A stretch of DNA of 64,000 nucleotides from Marinobacterium sediminicola (GCF_022343685.1 NZ_CP092123.1:806001-870000); one strand, 5' to 3'; positions 1-9,125 are shown, counted from the stretch's first letter. Notes: a model not told the origin generated them from the sequence alone. Translations and numbers: made by a program.

Positions 1-75
1 GTCGTAGGCTTCTATCAGCTCGAAGGTCCAATCGGACCCGGTCGAAAGCGGCTGGCGTGCTTTAGGACGGCTCAT
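1..75 (-). CDS. SpoVR family protein, N-terminal fragment (gene continues beyond the window)
   Basis: Only the first 25 codons lie in the window. They read [13 protein letters not shown] followed by [12 protein letters not shown], which matches the conserved start of SpoVR/YcgB proteins (PLSTGSEWTFELI type). SpoVR proteins are cytosolic and of unsettled function; in gammaproteobacteria they follow prkA and yeaH and are part of a stationary-phase/stress module. The ATG overlaps the 3' end of the yeaH-like gene by 14 nt, which supports translational coupling. The identification rests on a short segment plus the conserved neighbourhood. Confidence 0.85.
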   Translation of the reverse strand, partial: MSRPKARQPLSTGSDWTFELIEAYD

Positions 76-1360
76 GGGCACCCTCCGTGCGTTTCTCGAA
101 CAGGCGGCGGAATACCGGGTAGATTTCACCGGCGTCGGTAATCTGCTGCATGGAGAAGCGTTCGCTGAAGGCTTCATTCACATGCTCATACTCGTGCCAG
201 AGATTCTGGTGTGGACCGGTGGTGATCTCGACGTAGGCGTAATATTGCGTCTTCGGCAGAATGCGCTCTGTCAGCAGCTTGCTGCAGGTGCTGGAGTCAC
301 CATCCCAGTTGTCCCCATCGGATGCCTGGGCGATATAGATGTTCCAGTCGGCCGGTGGATAGCGCTTGTCGATGATATCGGCCGTCAGTGCCAGAGCGCT
401 GGATACGATGGTGCCGCCGGTTTCACGGGAGTAAAAGAACTCCTGTTCGTCTACCTCTTTGGCGTGCGTATGGTGGCGCACGAACACTACTTCAATCTGC
501 TTGTAGTTCCGATTCAGGAACAGATACAGCAGGATGAAGAAGCGTTTGGCAATATCCTTGATGCTCTGGGTCATCGAGCCGGATACGTCCATGACACAGA
601 ACATGACCGCCTTGCTTGAGGGCATGGGGACACGCACCATGTTGGTATAACGAAGGTCGAAGTCGTCGAGGAACGGCAGTTTACGTGAGCTTTTCTCCAG
701 TTCGATGATGCGGGCGCGCAGTGCGGTGATTTTCTCGGTACGTTCGGCCGAAGGAGGCGACTCTTCAAGTGCCCAAAGTTCCTTGCGCAGCGCCCGGATC
801 TGCTGACGGACCTCCTTGTCGGTCAAAGCGATACGACGTGCATGGGCTGCTCTCAGTGAGCGGACGATATGAAGCTTTTCCGGTGAACCGGCATTGGTAA
901 ATCCGGCACGGCGAGTTTCGAAGGTGGTCGCATCCTTCAGCTGCTTGCGGACCATCCAGGGCAATTCCAGATCCTCGAACATGAAATCGAGGAATTCTTC
1001 CTGGCTGATATTGAAGGTGAAGTCATCTTCCCCTTCGCCCTGATTGCTCGCCTTGCCCTGGCCGGCACCGCCACCACCACCGCCCTCGGGACGACGGAAC
1101 TCATCGCCTTCCACGAACTCCTTGTTGCCGGGGAAAATCTTGTGCCGAACGCCGCCATCACCGTGGTGGAAAATCGGTTCAGAGATATCCCGTTTGGGAA
1201 TGGTGACCTGCCCACCCTGATCGATATCCTTGATCGAACGGTTATGTATCGCCTCTTCAACAGCCTTTTTAATGTGCTGCTTGTAGCGACGTAAAAAGCG
1301 CTGGCGGTTGACCGTGCTTTTCTTCTTCGCATTCTCACGGCGATCGATGATATAGCTCAT
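62..1360 (-). CDS. yeaH: YeaH-like DUF444 protein with VWA domain
   Basis: A 432-residue cytosolic protein, close in length to E. coli YeaH and collinear with it: an N-terminal block [23 protein letters not shown], a Gly-rich linker near residues 93-105, and a C-terminal von Willebrand A domain. The metal-site motif DVSGSM begins at Asp258 and is intact. Family knowledge: DUF444 proteins are co-expressed with the PrkA kinase and SpoVR, and are needed for sustained stress or nitrogen-starvation responses; the biochemical role is not known. It lies 92 nt downstream of prkA and overlaps spoVR by 14 nt, so the three look like one operon. A GGAG precedes the ATG. Confidence 0.95.
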   Translation of the reverse strand: MSYIIDRRENAKKKSTVNRQRFLRRYKQHIKKAVEEAIHNRSIKDIDQGGQVTIPKRDISEPIFHHGDGGVRHKIFPGNKEFVEGDEFRRPEGGGGGGAGQGKASNQGEGEDDFTFNISQEEFLDFMFEDLELPWMVRKQLKDATTFETRRAGFTNAGSPEKLHIVRSLRAAHARRIALTDKEVRQQIRALRKELWALEESPPSAERTEKITALRARIIELEKSSRKLPFLDDFDLRYTNMVRVPMPSSKAVMFCVMDVSGSMTQSIKDIAKRFFILLYLFLNRNYKQIEVVFVRHHTHAKEVDEQEFFYSRETGGTIVSSALALTADIIDKRYPPADWNIYIAQASDGDNWDGDSSTCSKLLTERILPKTQYYAYVEITTGPHQNLWHEYEHVNEAFSERFSMQQITDAGEIYPVFRRLFEKRTEGAHEPS

Positions 1361-1452
1361 ATATCGGGCTCCCGGAGCGGCAGCTAGAGTGGCACCGCAG
1401 TGCCACGGCTGCGCGGTTCAGTTCCTTCAGTGTACGGCTCCCTGTTGTGGGG

Positions 1453-3375
1453 TTACTGAGACTTGCGTACGCGGATGTACCACTCGGACAGCAAGCGGAC
1501 CTGCTTCTCGGTATAACCACGCTCGATCATCCGCTTGACGAACTCGCCGTGTTTCTTCTGATCGTCGGACGATGCCTTTGGATTGAAGGAGATAACCGGC
1601 AGCAGGTCTTCCGTATTGGCAAACATCTTCTTCTCGATCACGGAGCGCATCTTCTCGTAGCTGTTCCATGCCGGGTTCTTGCCGTTGTTGCTGGCGCGGG
1701 CACGTAGAACGAAGTTGACGATCTCGTGGCGGAAGTCTTTCGGGTTGCTGATGCCGGCCGGTTTCTCGATTTTTTCCAGCTCTTCGTTGATCGACTGACG
1801 ATCGAGAATGTCGCCGGTTTCAGGATCGCGGTATTCCTGGTCCTGAATCCAGAAGTCGGCATAAGTGACATAGCGATCGAAGATGTTCTGGCCATATTCG
1901 GAGTAGGATTCCAGATAAGCGGTCTGGATCTCCTTGCCGAGGAAATCGATGTACTTCGGTGCAATGTACTCTTTCAAATGACCCAGGTAACGGTCCTGAA
2001 TTTCACTCGGGAACTGCTGCTGACTGATTTCCCTTTCCAGGACATACATCAGATGAACCGGGTTGGCAGCCACTTCAGTCGGGTCGAAGTTGAATACCTT
2101 GGACAGAATCTTGAAGGCAAAACGGGTCGATAGACCATCCATGCCTTCGTTGACGCCGGCCGCATCCTTGTATTCCTGCATGGATTTGGCTCGCGGATCG
2201 GTATCCTTCAGGTTCTCACCGTCATAGATGCGCATTTTGGAATAGATGCTGGAGTTTTCGGGGTTTTTGATGCGAGACAGCACCGTGAACTGGGCCAGCA
2301 TATTCAGAGTATCGGGCGCACAGGGGGATTCGTTCAGCGAGCTGTTTTCCAGCAGCTTTTCGTAAATATGCACTTCTTCGGTGACTCGGGTGCAATATGG
2401 CACCTTGACGATGTACACACGGTCGATGAAGGCTTCGTTGGTCTTGTTATTCTTGAAGGTCTGCCACTCGGACTCGTTGGAGTGGGCCAGCAGAATGCCG
2501 TCGTAGGGTATAGCCCCCATGCCTTCTGTACTGTTGTAGTTGCCTTCCTGGGTCGCGGTCAGCAACGGGTGCAGCACCTTGATCGGTGCCTTGAACATCT
2601 CCACGAACTCCATGATGCCCTGGTTGGCTCGGCAGAGTGCGCCAGAAAAACTGTAGGCATCAGGGTCGTGCTGAGGGTATTCCTCCAGCTTTCGAATGTC
2701 GACTTTACCCACCAGACTGGAGATATCCTGGTTGTTTTCATCACCCGGTTCGGTCTTGGCGATACCGACCTGGTCAAGAATGGAGGGGAACAGTTTGACC
2801 ACACGGAACTGGGTAATGTCACCGCCATATTCATGCAGCCGTTTCACCGCCCAGGGGGACATGATCCCGTTCATGTAGCGGCGCGGAATGCCATATTCCT
2901 GTTCCAGAATTTCGGCGTCTTCCTCGGGCTTGAACAGACCCAGTGGGGACTCGAAAACGGGAGACCCCTTGATCGCGTAGAAGGGGATATGCTCCATCAG
3001 GTGCTTGAGTCGCTCAGCCAGTGAGGACTTACCACCCCCTACGGGGCCCAGCAGGTAGAGGATCTGTTTCTTTTCCTCAAGCCCCTGAGCGGCATGACGG
3101 AAATAGGAAACGATATTCTCGATCGCTTCCTCCATACCGTAGAACTCACTGAATGCCGGATAGCGCTTGATGACTTTGTTGGAGAAGATGCGGCTCAGAC
3201 GCGGGTCCAGAGCCGTATCGACGACTTCGGGCTCCCCGATTGCCTTGAGCATGCGCTCGGCGGCATTGGCGTAAACTTCCGGTTTCTCCTTGCACAGGTT
3301 GAGGTATTCCTGCAGGCTCATCTCCTCCTGCTGGATCGCTGAATAACGGGCCTTGTAGTGGTCAAAGATGCTCAT
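1453..3375 (-). CDS. prkA: PrkA (YeaG) family serine protein kinase with AAA domain
   Basis: A 640-residue protein aligned along its whole length with E. coli YeaG (644 aa). The N-terminal AAA/PrkA domain contains the nucleotide-binding loop GPVGGGKS at residues 110-117, and the C-terminal PrkA kinase-like region ends in RMIERGYTEKQVRLLSEWY. I chose the internal ATG at 3375 (MSIFDHYKARY) over an ATG 10 codons upstream, because the family starts with this motif and AGGAAGGTG sits at the right distance. Family role: cytosolic kinase linked to starvation and stress signalling, acting with YeaH. It is the first gene of the prkA-yeaH-spoVR operon. Confidence 0.96.
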   Translation of the reverse strand: MSIFDHYKARYSAIQQEEMSLQEYLNLCKEKPEVYANAAERMLKAIGEPEVVDTALDPRLSRIFSNKVIKRYPAFSEFYGMEEAIENIVSYFRHAAQGLEEKKQILYLLGPVGGGKSSLAERLKHLMEHIPFYAIKGSPVFESPLGLFKPEEDAEILEQEYGIPRRYMNGIMSPWAVKRLHEYGGDITQFRVVKLFPSILDQVGIAKTEPGDENNQDISSLVGKVDIRKLEEYPQHDPDAYSFSGALCRANQGIMEFVEMFKAPIKVLHPLLTATQEGNYNSTEGMGAIPYDGILLAHSNESEWQTFKNNKTNEAFIDRVYIVKVPYCTRVTEEVHIYEKLLENSSLNESPCAPDTLNMLAQFTVLSRIKNPENSSIYSKMRIYDGENLKDTDPRAKSMQEYKDAAGVNEGMDGLSTRFAFKILSKVFNFDPTEVAANPVHLMYVLEREISQQQFPSEIQDRYLGHLKEYIAPKYIDFLGKEIQTAYLESYSEYGQNIFDRYVTYADFWIQDQEYRDPETGDILDRQSINEELEKIEKPAGISNPKDFRHEIVNFVLRARASNNGKNPAWNSYEKMRSVIEKKMFANTEDLLPVISFNPKASSDDQKKHGEFVKRMIERGYTEKQVRLLSEWYIRVRKSQ

Positions 3376-3543
3376 GCTCACCTTCCTGTCTTTTGCGCTA
3401 GCCACTGAGAATTCAAATGCTTATGAGCCAGTGGTTTGCGTTCTTCGCTGTTTTCAGTGTAGTCCAGATTAGAGGGAGTCAAGGACGGAGTGGGGTGGAA
3501 AAAAGTCTTACGGGTTTGTCCCTGATAATTCTGACCCTGTATT

Positions 3544-3566
3544 GAGGGGTACGTTCCGTACCCCTC
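3544..3566 (-). terminator. Hairpin after the E2 gene, terminator-like
   Basis: A perfect 10-bp stem (GAGGGGTACG / CGTACCCCTC) with a 3-nt loop lies 8 nt beyond the E2 stop codon. On the minus strand it is not followed by a clear T-run, so it may end transcription weakly or protect the mRNA 3' end. Confidence 0.5.
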
Positions 3567-3573
3567 GGGTCGT

Positions 3574-4686
3574 TCACTCTGAGAGGGATTGGATCAGTGC
3601 CTGCATGAAGCGTGCGGCTTCGCCACCAGTTGCTGCCCGGTGATCGAACGTCAGTGACAGCGGCATGACGCGGTGTACCCGAATATCATCACCGACCGCC
3701 ACCGGCTGGCGTCGGATGACACCGGCCCCTACGATGGCAACCTGTGGCGGAACAATGACGGGGCTGGCGTAGCGTCCGGCAAGGGTGCCGAAGTTGCTCA
3801 GCGTAATGGTGGCACCCTGCATCTCGGCAGGAGGGATAGAGCGAGCTTTTACATCGGCGCGAAGCCGATTGAGGCCATCACGCAGGTCCTCCTGGCTGCG
3901 GTTGCCGATATCACGTAACACCGGCACGAACAGACCCTGCTCGGTATCAACAGCGACGCCAAGATCAATCTTGTGATGCGGGCGTCGGGCCAGCTGCTGA
4001 CCGTCAAACCAGACGTTCAGATCCGGTACGGCCGCGCAGGCCGCTGCAACGGCCTGTACCAGTCGCATGGTGATGTCGGTGCCCTCAGGCCAATGATCGA
4101 TATCGGCGTCTTCGCACAGGGTGACCGGCACCACCTCGGCGTGAGATTGAGCCATCGCTTTGGCCATCTGCTTGCGAACACCTTTCAGTGGTTCCGGTGC
4201 TCCAAAGGACTGGTCCAGATCCGCCGCCCGCTCCACATCGCTGGCGGTGATTCTGCCTCCTGGACCCGAGCCCCTGAGTGTGTCCAGACTGACGCCCAAC
4301 CGATGTGCCAGTGAGCGAACGGCCGGTGTGGAATTTTGGCTGGCGGCCTGACGGCTGCTGGGGGAAGCACCGATAATGAAGTCTTCGCGCTGGCTTTCGG
4401 TATTCTTGGCCTGACTCAGTTTGCCCACCACGGTGCCACTGTCACTGTCCTCACCTCCGGCAAACTCCACCAGGGGTTCACCAGTATGGATGGTATCCCC
4501 TGCGGCGCCAAACAGGTGAGCAATCACTCCGGCTTGAGGTGACGGTACTTCGACAATAGCCTTGGCTGTTTCAACAGAAACCAGTATTTGGTCCACGGCT
4601 ACTTCGTCGCCTTCCTGTACATGCCATTCGACAATCTCGGCTTCGGGCAGACCTTCTCCCAAATCGGGCAATTTGAAATATTTCAT
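3574..4686 (-). CDS. 2-oxoacid dehydrogenase E2: dihydrolipoamide acyltransferase
   Basis: A 370-residue E2 with the usual three parts: one lipoyl domain (DLGEGLPEAEIVEW, lipoyl Lys42 within VETAKAIVEV), a peripheral-subunit/E3-binding domain (RSLAHRLGVSLDTLRGSGPGGRI), and the C-terminal acyltransferase domain. It transfers the acyl group made by the E1 proteins to CoA. The upstream leucine-type dehydrogenase suggests branched-chain 2-oxoacids as substrates. Oddity: the active-site motif, normally DHRxxDG, reads DHRAATGG. His349 is kept but the Asp position is Thr353. The gene overlaps E1beta by ATGA. No E3 gene lies in the window, so a shared lipoamide dehydrogenase must serve the complex. 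Confidence 0.93.
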   Translation of the reverse strand: MKYFKLPDLGEGLPEAEIVEWHVQEGDEVAVDQILVSVETAKAIVEVPSPQAGVIAHLFGAAGDTIHTGEPLVEFAGGEDSDSGTVVGKLSQAKNTESQREDFIIGASPSSRQAASQNSTPAVRSLAHRLGVSLDTLRGSGPGGRITASDVERAADLDQSFGAPEPLKGVRKQMAKAMAQSHAEVVPVTLCEDADIDHWPEGTDITMRLVQAVAAACAAVPDLNVWFDGQQLARRPHHKIDLGVAVDTEQGLFVPVLRDIGNRSQEDLRDGLNRLRADVKARSIPPAEMQGATITLSNFGTLAGRYASPVIVPPQVAIVGAGVIRRQPVAVGDDIRVHRVMPLSLTFDHRAATGGEAARFMQALIQSLSE

Positions 4687-5672
4687 CCTGAATACTCCAT
4701 GGTCTCTCTGACGGCGATGAGGATGTCGTCCACATCGGGCAGATACAGTTGCTCATAGCGGTAGTAAGGCATGATGGTGTCGTCACCGGTGACTCGCCTG
4801 GGTGGTGCCTGCAGGTAAGTGAGTGCCTGCTCGCTAAGAGTCGCCTCAATTTCGGCGCCCATGCCGGCATGGTGAGGGGCTTCATGGATGATGACACAGC
4901 GCCCGGTTTTGCTGACCGAAGCCACAAGCGTGGCGTGATCAATGGGATTTAATGTGGCGACATCAATGACCTCGCAGCTGATGCCTTCATCTGCCAGGCG
5001 GTCGGCGGCGGTGAGGGTTTCACTGATCATGGCGCCCCAGCTGATCAGCGTGATGTCGCTGCCCTCACGCAGGGTGAAACAGGTATCCAGGGGCAGTGCT
5101 TCGCCGTTATCTTCCACCAGCGTCTTGCTGGCGCGGTAGATGCGCTTGGGTTCAAGAAACACCACCGGATCATCACAACGGATCGCTGCCAGCAGCAGGC
5201 CGTATGCCCTTGCCGGTGACGAGGGGATTACCACGCGCAAGCCAGGAATATGGGCCAGCAGAGTTTCGGTACTCTCCGAATGGTGCTCAGGGGCATGGAT
5301 GCCGCCACCGAAGGGCGCACGGAGCACCATCGGACAGCTGAGTCTGCCTCGGGTACGGTGCCGCATGCGTGCGGCATGAGCGATCATGTGCTCCATGGTC
5401 GGAAAAATGAAGCCCATGAACTGAATCTCGGCGACCGGACGAAGCCCTTGAGTGGCCATGCCGACACTGAGGCCCGCGATCATGGTTTCGGCCAGCGGCG
5501 TATCGATCACGCGACGCTCGCCAAAACGTGCCTTGAGGCCGTCGGTCGCACGGAAGACGCCGCCGTTGGTGCCAATATCCTCCCCGAGCAGCACCACATT
5601 CGGGTCTTCATCCAGTGCACGGGCCAGGGCCAGATTGACGGCATCCAGCAGGGTGATGGCATGGTCACTCAT
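4683..5672 (-). CDS. 2-oxoacid dehydrogenase E1 component, beta subunit
   Basis: A 329-residue transketolase-like E1beta, with hallmark stretches ALDEDPNVVLLGEDIGTNGGVFRAT and DTPLAETMIAGLSVGMATQGLRPVAEIQFMGF in its N-terminal half. It pairs with the E1alpha encoded just upstream to decarboxylate 2-oxoacids with thiamine diphosphate in the cytosol. The start at 5672 (MSDHAITLLDAV) has GGAGG upstream and overlaps the end of E1alpha by 8 nt. An ORF-extending upstream ATG gives a tail unlike the family. The order E1alpha-E1beta-E2 after a leucine dehydrogenase favours branched-chain over pyruvate substrates, but the sequence alone does not settle this. Confidence 0.94.
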   Translation of the reverse strand: MSDHAITLLDAVNLALARALDEDPNVVLLGEDIGTNGGVFRATDGLKARFGERRVIDTPLAETMIAGLSVGMATQGLRPVAEIQFMGFIFPTMEHMIAHAARMRHRTRGRLSCPMVLRAPFGGGIHAPEHHSESTETLLAHIPGLRVVIPSSPARAYGLLLAAIRCDDPVVFLEPKRIYRASKTLVEDNGEALPLDTCFTLREGSDITLISWGAMISETLTAADRLADEGISCEVIDVATLNPIDHATLVASVSKTGRCVIIHEAPHHAGMGAEIEATLSEQALTYLQAPPRRVTGDDTIMPYYRYEQLYLPDVDDILIAVRETMEYSG

Positions 5673-6765
5673 GATCGGTTCCTCCCTGTTCACGACGCTG
5701 CTGCCGGATGCGAGCCTGTTCACGCTGTTCGCTGAGGCCCGCTGGGCATTCGGCATAGACGTAGTCGTACAGCTCATCCACGGTTTGTGGCGGGATTGCC
5801 TGATAGGCTTTTACCGCGTCTTCGATCATCTGGCGGGTTTCAGCCTGCCAGGCCTGTTCACGCGCTTCGTCCCAAAGCCCCTGGCTGTGCAGCCAATTGC
5901 GCAGCCGGGCCACAGGTTCACGTGCCCATGCGGCTTTCAATTCATCTGAGGGGCGATAGCGCGTGGCATCATCCGCCGTGGTGTGGTCCGAGAGTCGATA
6001 GCTGAGGGCTTCGATCAGGGTAGGGCCCTTGCCCGCGCGAGCACGTTCCAGCGCCTGGCCCACCACCTCATGCAGTGCCACCGCATCGTTGCCGTCTACC
6101 TGCTCGCCGCGTATACCGGCGCCCAGTGCTTTCTGAGCCAGTGTCGGTGCGATGCACTGCTTACTGCGCGGTACCGAAATCGCCCACTGGTTGTTGTTGA
6201 TGATAAACACCACCGGCAGCTGCCAGGCACCTGCCACGTTAATGGCTTCCAGGAAATCCCCCTTGGAGGTGCCACCGTCGCCGATCATGGTTAATACCGC
6301 TTGATGTTCACCACGGAGTTTAAGTGCGGTCGCCACGCCGCAGGCGTGCAGACACTGGGTTGCGATCGGAACGCAGTTGGGCAGATCGCGTCGCATCTCC
6401 GGTGTTGCACTGCCTCGCTCATCGCCCCCCCAATACAGGAACAGCTGAGTGAGCGACATGCCTCTGATCATCTGCATGGCATGGTTGCGGTAATAGGGCA
6501 CCAGCACATCGTCTGGCTGCATCAGTGAGGCACAGACCACGTCGATTGCTTCGGCACCCAGCAGGGAGGCGTAAGTGCCCATCTGCCCCGTGCGCTGCAG
6601 GCTGATCGCCTTGGTATCAAACTGACGTGCCAAGACCATCTGCTGGTAGTAGGTAACCCAGGGGGAGTCGCCACAAGCCCATTTTGGCATCTCGCCCAAA
6701 GGCACGCCTTGGTCATCAAGGTAACGCGTCAGGCGGATCTCGCCCTGATAACTGATCTCATGCAT
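5665..6765 (-). CDS. 2-oxoacid dehydrogenase E1 component, alpha subunit
   Basis: A 366-residue E1alpha with the thiamine-diphosphate/Mg binding segment GDGGTSKGDFLEAINVAG followed by NNNQWAIS, and a Ser-containing loop (RLSDHTTADDATRYR) where E1alpha subunits are phosphorylated in other organisms. It forms the E1 heterotetramer with the next gene product. The start at 6765 (MHEISYQGEIRLTRYL) has AGGAGTG upstream and overlaps the leucine dehydrogenase stop by 8 nt; the longer reading frame extends into that gene and is unlikely. The tight overlaps through the whole cluster indicate one translationally coupled operon for branched-chain amino acid breakdown or branched fatty-acid precursor supply. 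Confidence 0.94.
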   Translation of the reverse strand: MHEISYQGEIRLTRYLDDQGVPLGEMPKWACGDSPWVTYYQQMVLARQFDTKAISLQRTGQMGTYASLLGAEAIDVVCASLMQPDDVLVPYYRNHAMQMIRGMSLTQLFLYWGGDERGSATPEMRRDLPNCVPIATQCLHACGVATALKLRGEHQAVLTMIGDGGTSKGDFLEAINVAGAWQLPVVFIINNNQWAISVPRSKQCIAPTLAQKALGAGIRGEQVDGNDAVALHEVVGQALERARAGKGPTLIEALSYRLSDHTTADDATRYRPSDELKAAWAREPVARLRNWLHSQGLWDEAREQAWQAETRQMIEDAVKAYQAIPPQTVDELYDYVYAECPAGLSEQREQARIRQQRREQGGTDHE

Positions 6766-7816
6766 GACGGCACTCCTGTGCAGAATCGTCTGAGGCTGCG
6801 GCCTTGAGCAGCGCCTCGGCGTGCAGGTCAGCAACATGGTGTACTGACTGGTTGCTGCGTTTGGCCTCGGTAAACAGGTGAGTCAGGGTATCGCCAATCT
6901 CTCGAATCTTGGCATCCCGCCTGTCGCCGTCAACACCGGCATGGTGAAGGGCAACATGAATCAGGCCTCCGGCATTGATGACATAATCGGGGGCGTACAG
7001 GATGCCTCGAGCACGCAGCCGATTGCCATCCTCGTCAACGGCCAACTGGTTATTGGCGCTGCCGGCGACGATGCTGCACTTCAGGCGGGGAATGGTCTCC
7101 GCGTTGAGAATGGCACCCAGGCCGCAAGGACTGAATACATCGGCTTCGACATCGTAGATCTCGTCTGCAGCGACGGCACGTGCACCAAACTGGTTGATGC
7201 AGGTCTGAACGCGGGCGGAGTCAATATCCGCGACGATCAGTTTTGCGCCTGCTTCGTGCAGCATGGCCGCCAGCGCATGGCCTACATGCCCAAGGCCCTG
7301 AATACTGATCACCAGCCCTGCAAGCGAGTCTCGCTCAAGTCGGTGAAGCACTGCAGCTCTGATTCCTTCAAATACCCCGAGTGCAGTATGTGGTGAAGGA
7401 TCGCCGCTGGCACTGGTACAGCTCACATAACGAGTCGCTGTCTCGATGATATCCATATCACTGACTTCAGTACCGCTGTCCATGGCGGTGATATAGCGAC
7501 CGCCCAACTGGTCGACAAAACGACCAAACGCCTGCATCAGTGCAGTACGGTCATAGTCGCCTTCAGGCTCGATCATGACGGCCTTGCCACCGCCGTGAGG
7601 CAAACCTGCCAGAGCTGCCTTGTAGCTCATGCCACGGGCCAGTCGCAGGGCGTCGGTGATGGCTTCCTGCTCGCGTGCATAGTGGATGAATCGACAGCCG
7701 CCGATGGCGGCACCGCGAGCGGTGGAGTGGATGGCGATGATCGCTTTCATGCCGCTGGCCGGGTCCAATCCGAAGTGAAGATCGGTCAGGCCGGCGTTTT
7801 CCATCTGCTTCAACAT
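6758..7816 (-). CDS. Leu/Val/Phe/Glu-type NAD-dependent amino acid dehydrogenase
   Basis: A 352-residue enzyme of the Glu/Leu/Phe/Val dehydrogenase family. Lys66 (RGMSYKAALAG) and Lys78 (LPHGGGKAV) occupy the substrate-binding and catalytic lysine positions of leucine dehydrogenase. A Rossmann NAD motif (IQGLGHVGHALAAMLHEAGA) follows, then DYVINAGGLI. It deaminates a branched-chain (or related) amino acid to its 2-oxoacid, which the downstream E1-E2 complex can oxidise. GGAGGA lies 7 nt before the chosen ATG; a second ATG four codons in is also possible. It is first in the operon. The 206 bp upstream show no gene. Confidence 0.92.
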   Translation of the reverse strand: MLKQMENAGLTDLHFGLDPASGMKAIIAIHSTARGAAIGGCRFIHYAREQEAITDALRLARGMSYKAALAGLPHGGGKAVMIEPEGDYDRTALMQAFGRFVDQLGGRYITAMDSGTEVSDMDIIETATRYVSCTSASGDPSPHTALGVFEGIRAAVLHRLERDSLAGLVISIQGLGHVGHALAAMLHEAGAKLIVADIDSARVQTCINQFGARAVAADEIYDVEADVFSPCGLGAILNAETIPRLKCSIVAGSANNQLAVDEDGNRLRARGILYAPDYVINAGGLIHVALHHAGVDGDRRDAKIREIGDTLTHLFTEAKRSNQSVHHVADLHAEALLKAAASDDSAQECRHA

Positions 7817-8022
7817 GACGGGGTCCTCCGCGGGTTAAGCCAAACCGGAAAACGGGTATAAAAATCGGCGTTGTCGGATCTTGTGGATCGCAGCGCCGTT
7901 ATCTTTGGAATAGCACAGCCATGGTTAAAGTACAGCTTGAGGATCAAAGATTTACTGTAGATAAGCGGAGGCTGTGCAGGTGCACAAACGTGGCAGGAAT
8001 GAAACTGGCGCGGGTGGTTGCG

Positions 8023-8448
8023 TCAGTGTTGACTTGAATTGCTGCGTTGCAGCGATTCGGCGGAAAAATCGTTCAGTATCAGGGCCCAGGGGCGCGGCAG
8101 GCGAGCATTTTCTTCTGTCGATGTGGTAACGGGGACTGGTGAATGCTTGGGTAACAGTTCTGGCGGGATTGTTTCACCCTGAAGCAAAAGCTTGCGGCGT
8201 GCCAGCCAGCGCTTGATCTCGGCCAGCAGGTCCATCAGTTCTTCGTCGGTAAACCGGCTGGTTTGGGCCAGAGGGTCCCGCAGTTCATTCAGCTGCAGCG
8301 CCGGCGCGGAGCAGTCAAATTGTTGCTCGCTGCCGGCACGGAAACAATGACTTTCAGTTGCAGAGTTCGAGTCCGGCGCCGGTGTTTGCAGACTGCAAGC
8401 CACCAGCGTCATGCTCAATGTGATGGTGGCTACTTCCTGTATGCGCAC
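8023..8448 (-). CDS. Unknown small lipoprotein (tentative GTG start)
   Basis: I do not recognise this protein. With a GTG start at 8448 it is 141 residues, beginning with a short hydrophobic signal that ends in a lipobox-like LVAC. Next come a segment with two more cysteines (SHCFR and FDCSA), a charged helical block (FTDEELMDLLAEIKRWLARRK), and a Pro/Thr-rich C-terminus. This suggests an envelope lipoprotein. The alternative ATG at 8505 would overlap the exporter gene by 38 nt and give a Pro-rich start that looks like an out-of-frame shadow. The ribosome-binding site is weak (GAGG, 12 nt away). It sits 19 nt after the LysE-type gene, probably co-transcribed. Confidence 0.55.
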   Translation of the reverse strand: MRIQEVATITLSMTLVACSLQTPAPDSNSATESHCFRAGSEQQFDCSAPALQLNELRDPLAQTSRFTDEELMDLLAEIKRWLARRKLLLQGETIPPELLPKHSPVPVTTSTEENARLPRPWALILNDFSAESLQRSNSSQH

Positions 8449-8467
8449 GTCGGTCTTATACCTCGAA

Positions 8468-9082
8468 TCAGATGGCGGTAGCGGACAGGGCCAAGGCAGC
8501 GGCAATCAATGCACAGCCGGTCAGCCGTTGCTGCCACATCAATGCGACCGGATCGGCAAAGCGCTGACGCAGGCCTGAAGCCAGTCCGCTATAGCCTGTC
8601 ATGATAAAAGCCTCACTGAGCATCAGTGTAGCACTGATGATCAGCAGCTGTGGTAACTGGGGGTGTACGGGATCGATGAACTGCGGAATCAGTGCGAGCA
8701 GAAACACCAGCCCCTTGGGGTTGGTGATGTTGACCAGCAGCGCCTGAAAAAAGCGGGTGTGCCGGGGCGCAAAGGTTTGTGATTCGATATCAGCTGATTT
8801 GCGCTGGCGCCAGAATTGAATGCCTAGCCAGGTCAGGTAGCCGACCCCGATCCACCGCAACACCTCAAACCACTCCGGTGCCGTTGCCAGCAAACTGCCG
8901 AGGCCCAGACAGACAACCAGAATTTGTACGCCATAGCCACAGACCAGCCCCAAAGTGCTCCAGCCTGCGCCACGAATGCCATAGGTCAGTCCCGCGCCCA
9001 TTGCGGTGGCGGCACTGGCGCCGGGTGAAAGGCTGATCAAGATAGCGGTACCCAACAGGGCAACCCAGATTTCAAGACTCAT
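8468..9082 (-). CDS. LysE/RhtB family amino acid exporter
   Basis: A 204-residue, strongly hydrophobic inner-membrane protein with about six predicted membrane segments. The N-terminal signature LGTAILISLSPGASAATAMGAGLTYG and a later NITNPKGLVFLLALIPQFIDP are hallmarks of the LysE/RhtB superfamily. Members export amino acids such as lysine, homoserine, threonine or leucine using the proton gradient; the substrate here cannot be told from sequence. The ATG at 9082 is preferred because GAGGAGT is then at normal spacing, whereas the ATG one codon earlier would be too close. It lies downstream of purD, separated by a hairpin. Confidence 0.88.
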   Translation of the reverse strand: MSLEIWVALLGTAILISLSPGASAATAMGAGLTYGIRGAGWSTLGLVCGYGVQILVVCLGLGSLLATAPEWFEVLRWIGVGYLTWLGIQFWRQRKSADIESQTFAPRHTRFFQALLVNITNPKGLVFLLALIPQFIDPVHPQLPQLLIISATLMLSEAFIMTGYSGLASGLRQRFADPVALMWQQRLTGCALIAAALALSATAI

Positions 9083-9103
9083 CATGTACTCCTCAGAACG
9101 CAA

Positions 9104-9125
9104 ACAGCCGCCCGCAGGCGGCTGT
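9104..9125 (-). terminator. Hairpin between purD and the LysE-type gene
   Basis: A perfect 9-bp GC-rich stem (ACAGCCGCC / GGCGGCTGT) with a 4-nt loop begins 18 nt after the purD stop. On the minus strand only a short T-stretch (GTTTG) follows, so termination may be partial. Confidence 0.6.
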
